A stretch of DNA of 8,672 nucleotides from Porphyromonadaceae bacterium UBA7087 (GTDB lineage: Bacteria; Bacteroidota; Bacteroidia; Bacteroidales; Muribaculaceae). Location: positions 1-8,672 of the forward strand of contig DKYZ01000020.1 of NCBI GenBank assembly GCA_002493515.1, written 5' to 3'. The position numbers and the translations under genes are program-made. Shown here one piece after another: positions 6,116 through 8,672 of this stretch (position 1 is the first letter of the stretch; every line of letters begins with the position of its first letter). The notes below the pieces were generated by a model that saw nothing but the letters and a program-made list of their open reading frames with translations, searched no databases and was not told where the DNA came from.

Positions 6116-6994
6116 TCAGAAAAATTTCGTCTCCGAGCCGGTCATGACGCCAAGAAGGTTGTTGGCAAGTCCGCTCGCCCCGATACGGAAAAATTCGGGG
6201 ATGAGCCACTCGTCGCCCAGCACTTCCTTCACTACGGCATAATACTGCAGGGCCTGCTCCGGGGTGCGTACGCCTCCGGCGGCCTTGAAACCGACACGGC
6301 GGCCCGTGGCCTCGAAATATTCCTTTATGCAACTACACATCACATACGCTGCCTCCAGGCTCGCACCGGGATAGATTTTGCCGGTGGAGGTCTTGATGAA
6401 GTCTGCGTCGCTGTACATGGCCAGGATAGAGGCCTTCTTTATCATGGCAGCGCTTTTCAGTGCCCCGGTCTCGAGGATTACTTTCAGACGGGCATCCTTT
6501 ATAGTATGCTTCAGCTCTATGAGCTCGTCGCAGAGGTCCTCGTAATCCTCGTCAAGAAGCATACCAACGTTCATCACCACATCCACCTCGTCGGCGCCGT
6601 TGGCAACGGCGAGCGCGGCGTCGGCAATCTTCACCTCGGTAAAGGTCTGCCCCGAAGGGAAACCTCCCGCCACCACAGCCACGTTGACTCCGCTGACGTC
6701 AAGATTTGCTTTCACGACCTCGGCGAAGTTGCTGTAGACGCATATGGCGGCTACATGGGGATATTGAGGATACTCGTCGTCGAAACTGTTGACCCGGCGA
6801 GTGAACGCCGCCACACTGTTCTGGGAATCCTCCGTACTGAGCGTGGTCAGGTCGATGCAGCTGAAAAGCAGCTTGTAGACCTCCTCGCCGGCGTACTCCG
6901 GAGCCTTCTCTATTATTTTGGCCACTGCTGCGCTTACCAGCGCATCGTCTTCGGAGACGTTGCTGGCGGCCAGAGCCTGATGATATCTATTCAT
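6116..6994 (-). CDS. deoC: Deoxyribose-phosphate aldolase
   Basis: DeoC is a class I aldolase that cleaves 2-deoxy-D-ribose 5-phosphate to glyceraldehyde 3-phosphate and acetaldehyde, the last step of deoxynucleoside catabolism in the cytoplasm. The 292-residue TIM-barrel protein shows the Schiff-base lysine K201 in DFIKTSTGK, the second active-site lysine K237 in VGFKAAGGVRT, and the catalytic aspartate D138 in GADEVDVVMN. The phosphate-binding GGVRT and GASG segments are also present. It is somewhat longer at the N-terminus than the roughly 250-residue E. coli form, with a helical extension over about the first 40 residues. It lies 102 bases after ruvC with a repeat tract between them. I see no TAnnTTTG box of its own, so it is probably transcribed with ruvC. 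It is followed by a terminator. Confidence 0.95.
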   Translation of the reverse strand: MNRYHQALAASNVSEDDALVSAAVAKIIEKAPEYAGEEVYKLLFSCIDLTTLSTEDSQNSVAAFTRRVNSFDDEYPQYPHVAAICVYSNFAEVVKANLDVSGVNVAVVAGGFPSGQTFTEVKIADAALAVANGADEVDVVMNVGMLLDEDYEDLCDELIELKHTIKDARLKVILETGALKSAAMIKKASILAMYSDADFIKTSTGKIYPGASLEAAYVMCSCIKEYFEATGRRVGFKAAGGVRTPEQALQYYAVVKEVLGDEWLIPEFFRIGASGLANNLLGVMTGSETKFF

Positions 6995-7007
6995 AATTTA
7001 AATTTTT

Positions 7008-7110
7008 GGGGATTAATCGAGATTAATCAAGATTTATCGGGATTATCGGAGCTATCGGAGCTATCGGGATTCCTCCGATTATTCTGATTCCTCCGATTAT
7101 TCCGATTTCC
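7008..7110. repeat. Degenerate 9-10-bp tandem repeat between ruvC and deoC
   Basis: About 100 bases are made of short related units. Read on the + strand they run as GATTAATCGA, GATTAATCAA, GATTTATCGG, then GATTATCGGA, then an exact tandem GGAGCTATC (7048-7056 and 7057-7065). Two 18-bp copies of GATTCCTCCGATTATTC(T/C) follow at 7068-7085 and 7086-7103, 17/18 identical. The tract covers the last codons and stop codon of ruvC (7097-7099) and ends just before the deoC leader. Most units contain ATC or its complement GAT, with spacing near one helical turn. Its function is unknown. Confidence 0.75.
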
Positions 7111-7696
7111 GGCGCGGCGCCAGCCGCTCCGGATGCTTCGCCAGAAACTGCTCCCATGATTTCGGCCCTTTCTCCACCTGAGGCTTGGAGGTCTCGTAGA
7201 AATGGGTAAGGGCGGCCGCGAGAGCGTCGGTGGCGTCAAGAAGCTTCGGCATATGGTCGGCCGGAATGTTGAGGAGATGACGTAGCATGTTGGCCACCTG
7301 CTCCTTCGAGGCCCCCCCGTTGCCCGTCACGGCCTGCTTAATCGAGAGCGGGGCATATTCCGCTATGGGCACGTCGCGGCTCAACGCCGCCGCCATGGCC
7401 ACACCCTGTGCCCTGCCGAGCTTAAGCATCGACTGCACGTTCTTCCCGAAGAACGGTGCCTCGATCGCAAGTTCGTCGGGCAGATACTGCTCCACAAGCC
7501 CCGTGACGCGCTCGAATATGCGGCGCAGTCGCTTGTAATGGCTCTCGAAGCGGCTGAGTTCAAGCACGCCAGTGACTATCACCACCGGTTTCTTGCCGTT
7601 GATGCCCAGAACGCCATACCCCATCACATTCGTGCCGGGGTCGATACCCATTATTATACGCTCATAGTCGAGACCGGGTCTAACATTCTCCGCCAT
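7097..7696 (-). CDS. ruvC: Crossover junction endodeoxyribonuclease RuvC
   Basis: RuvC cuts Holliday junctions symmetrically during homologous recombination and fork repair, together with RuvAB. The 199-residue protein has an RNase H-like fold with all four acidic metal ligands: D19 in MGIDPGTNVMGYG, E79 in AIEAPFFGKN, and D154 and D157 in LLDATDALAAAL. The substrate-contact segment KNVQSMLKLGRAQG is present. The C-terminal tail of about 30 residues is charged and variable, and its final codons lie inside a tandem repeat. The ATG at 7696 is preceded by TATAAGGAAT, placing AAGGA only two bases from the start, closer than a normal Shine-Dalgarno. It starts 14 bases after the DUF4286-like gene, so they are cotranscribed. 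ruvA and ruvB are not in the window. Confidence 0.96.
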   Translation of the reverse strand: MAENVRPGLDYERIIMGIDPGTNVMGYGVLGINGKKPVVIVTGVLELSRFESHYKRLRRIFERVTGLVEQYLPDELAIEAPFFGKNVQSMLKLGRAQGVAMAAALSRDVPIAEYAPLSIKQAVTGNGGASKEQVANMLRHLLNIPADHMPKLLDATDALAAALTHFYETSKPQVEKGPKSWEQFLAKHPERLAPRRKSE

Positions 7697-7710
7697 ATTC
7701 CTTATAACAA

Positions 7711-8040
7711 TTATTCCAGGTCGATTGTCTCAAGGATAGTGGAGAAACTCAATGCCTCCGGTCCGAAATCCTTACGATAATCAGCCAGAAGCGAGGCAAG
7801 CGCGCCCCGGCCCCAGGCATGAGCCGCAGTCCGGTCAATGAACTTTGCCTGGAGCGCGACACTCAATGCCTGTTCGGCAAACTCACTCTCTCCAGGCACC
7901 TCCACCACCTCCTGCAGGCTCGCGCCAATCACGCCGTTCTCTTCCGACAGCAGTCCGTCTGCTCTCCGGGCACGTAGCCATCCGGTGAATCTCGCCTTCA
8001 GGCTACGCTCCATCATGAAGGTCACATTATATATAGTCAT
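7711..8040 (-). CDS. DUF4286 family protein
   Basis: This small 109-residue soluble protein starts MTIYNVTFMMERSLKARF, the N-terminal pattern of the Bacteroidota DUF4286 family, which has no assigned biochemical role. After a variable middle it carries SVALQAKFIDRTAAHAWG at about residues 59-76. There is no signal peptide or membrane segment. It lies 16 bases after the lipoprotein gene and 14 bases before ruvC, all on one strand, so it is part of the same transcript. Its repeated placement next to ruvC in Bacteroidales, recalled rather than checked here, hints at a link to DNA repair or simply conserved synteny. The family call is from the N-terminal motif, length and context. Confidence 0.75.
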   Translation of the reverse strand: MTIYNVTFMMERSLKARFTGWLRARRADGLLSEENGVIGASLQEVVEVPGESEFAEQALSVALQAKFIDRTAAHAWGRGALASLLADYRKDFGPEALSFSTILETIDLE

Positions 8041-8056
8041 GACTGTATCGTATTTT

Positions 8057-8557
8057 TCAGTCTTGGGGAAGATAACGGTCGCAGCCCTTCGGATCGGCCA
8101 GCGCCTCGTTCATCGTTATCGGCAGCCGGGTCATGTCAGTCACGTAGGCTCCGGGAATCACCGCCGCCTTGAGCTCCGCCATTGTGGGAGTCTTGTCAAG
8201 CCTGGAATATTCCTCGAACGTCCATTTTGTGAAGACAGAGCCGGCCGAGAGACCCTGACGGTTGAGCCACCATCCCCCGGCGAGCTTCACGGGTGCTGAA
8301 TTGGCGGATATGTCGGAGGGAGCCGGATAATATGTGAGATTGCCGGCCGCGTCAAGGGTAATTCCCACCTTGTCGGCGTAATCGCCGCTCATGCGGAACA
8401 CCGTCGCCTTCGGCATATAGTTGAGCGTGCCGATCTCCGACTGCGGAAGCGGCTGCGGCTCTATGGCCGCCTGTTTATCCTTATGGGAGGCGCAGGAGGC
8501 AAGCAGCAGCGCGGAGGCGGCTGCCGCACATATATTGGCTTTTCTGTATCTGTTCAT
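8057..8557 (-). CDS. Putative lipoprotein of unknown function
   Basis: The 166-residue product begins with a short basic stretch (MNRYRK), a hydrophobic segment (residues 7-20) and a lipobox LASC with the acylated cysteine at C22, so it should be exported and lipid-anchored. The mature part starts with a polar linker (residues 23-40) and continues as a compact domain. Notable segments are YMPKATVFRMSGDYADKV (47-64), GNLTYYPAPSDI (72-83) and GGWWLNRQG (94-102). I recall similar hypothetical proteins in Muribaculaceae but know no function. The ATG at 8557 is chosen because it places the lipobox correctly; the frame stays open upstream to a TTG at 8629, which would bury the signal peptide. TATAAGGAAT precedes the ATG. 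It is the first gene of the probable lipoprotein - DUF4286 - ruvC - deoC unit. Confidence 0.75.
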   Translation of the reverse strand: MNRYRKANICAAAASALLLASCASHKDKQAAIEPQPLPQSEIGTLNYMPKATVFRMSGDYADKVGITLDAAGNLTYYPAPSDISANSAPVKLAGGWWLNRQGLSAGSVFTKWTFEEYSRLDKTPTMAELKAAVIPGAYVTDMTRLPITMNEALADPKGCDRYLPQD

Positions 8558-8607
8558 ATTCCTTATATAAAAAAACGGCATGCTTATCACTAAACACGCC
8601 GCCAAAA

Positions 8608-8615
8608 CAAAATTA
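8608..8615 (-). promoter_or_regulatory. Candidate -7 box upstream of the lipoprotein-ruvC unit
   Basis: On the - strand TAATTTTG is an exact match to TAnnTTTG, about 50 bases before the lipoprotein ATG. No TTTG is seen at the expected -33 distance, so the call rests on one box only. It also overlaps the possible + strand start codon at 8615. Confidence 0.35.
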
Positions 8616-8672
8616 TGAAAAACATTCAACGCTATGCTGCAAGCAGCATTCCTGAGCCTCTTGTCGGATTCG
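8615..8672 (+). CDS. Possible start of a divergent gene, cut by the window edge
   Basis: An ATG at 8615 opens a frame that stays open to the end of the window (MKNIQRYAASSIPEPLVGF, 19 residues). I do not recognise it, and 58 bases without a stop is weak evidence. The alternative is that this stretch is the 3' end of a - strand gene: one - strand frame is open from the edge to a TAA at 8613-8615. A 7-bp inverted repeat (ATGCTGC-AA-GCAGCAT, 8634-8649) lies inside it. Confidence 0.2.
   Translation, partial: MKNIQRYAASSIPEPLVGF

Noticed and set aside
6098..7087. + strand open frame (329 codons) opposite deoC
   Set aside because: It lies antisense to an intact deoC, and its C-terminal LSGLSELSELSG run is only the translated tandem repeat at 7008-7110.
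7027..7239. - strand frame ending in an Asn/Arg/Ser/Asp-rich tail overlapping ruvC
   Set aside because: It is a frame shadow of ruvC, and the simple-sequence tail comes from the tandem repeat.
8558..8629. TTG start extending the lipoprotein by 24 residues
   Set aside because: It would place an extra hydrophobic stretch before a well-positioned lipobox; the ATG at 8557 gives a normal lipoprotein signal.

Overview
The window looks like chromosomal DNA from a gut-type anaerobe of the order Bacteroidales, most likely the Muribaculaceae. The support is: leaders that are A-rich with no classical Shine-Dalgarno for most genes, candidate promoters of the Bacteroidota type (-7 box TAnnTTTG), a KorA/KorB pair of 615 and 340 residues, a DUF4286-type gene in front of ruvC, and a small lipoprotein of a type I associate with this family. 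The assignment rests on protein character only; no 16S or other marker is present.

Layout. Positions 1-1201 hold a mobile-type module: a REP-associated tyrosine transposase (RAYT, Y1/HUH family) on the + strand, bracketed by two identical 28-bp direct repeats that can each fold into a small hairpin. A 24-bp perfect palindrome sits at the very left edge. Every other confidently called gene is on the - strand. From right to left in transcription order these form three units: (1) lipoprotein - DUF4286-like protein - ruvC - deoC, closed by a terminator at 6006-6046; (2) korA - korB, starting from a candidate promoter at 5983-5990; (3) acpP - fabF, starting from a candidate promoter at 2864-2894 and closed by a strong 16-bp-stem terminator at 1227-1263 that faces the transposase module.

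Function. korA/korB encode a two-subunit 2-oxoacid (probably 2-oxoglutarate):ferredoxin oxidoreductase linking 2-oxoacids, CoA and low-potential electrons. acpP/fabF are core type II fatty-acid synthesis. ruvC resolves Holliday junctions, and deoC degrades deoxyribose 5-phosphate. These are ordinary housekeeping genes, intact and with catalytic residues in place.

The unusual material is mostly non-coding or accessory: the RAYT/REP module with its unrecognised C-terminal domain, an approximately 100-bp degenerate 9-10-bp tandem repeat that runs through the ruvC stop codon, an 18-bp-stem inverted repeat directly upstream of the acpP promoter whose T-tract lies on the wrong side for korB termination, and a GC-rich stem-loop in the korA leader. 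I saw no CRISPR array, tRNA or rRNA gene. Nothing here is clearly a new defence or biosynthetic system.
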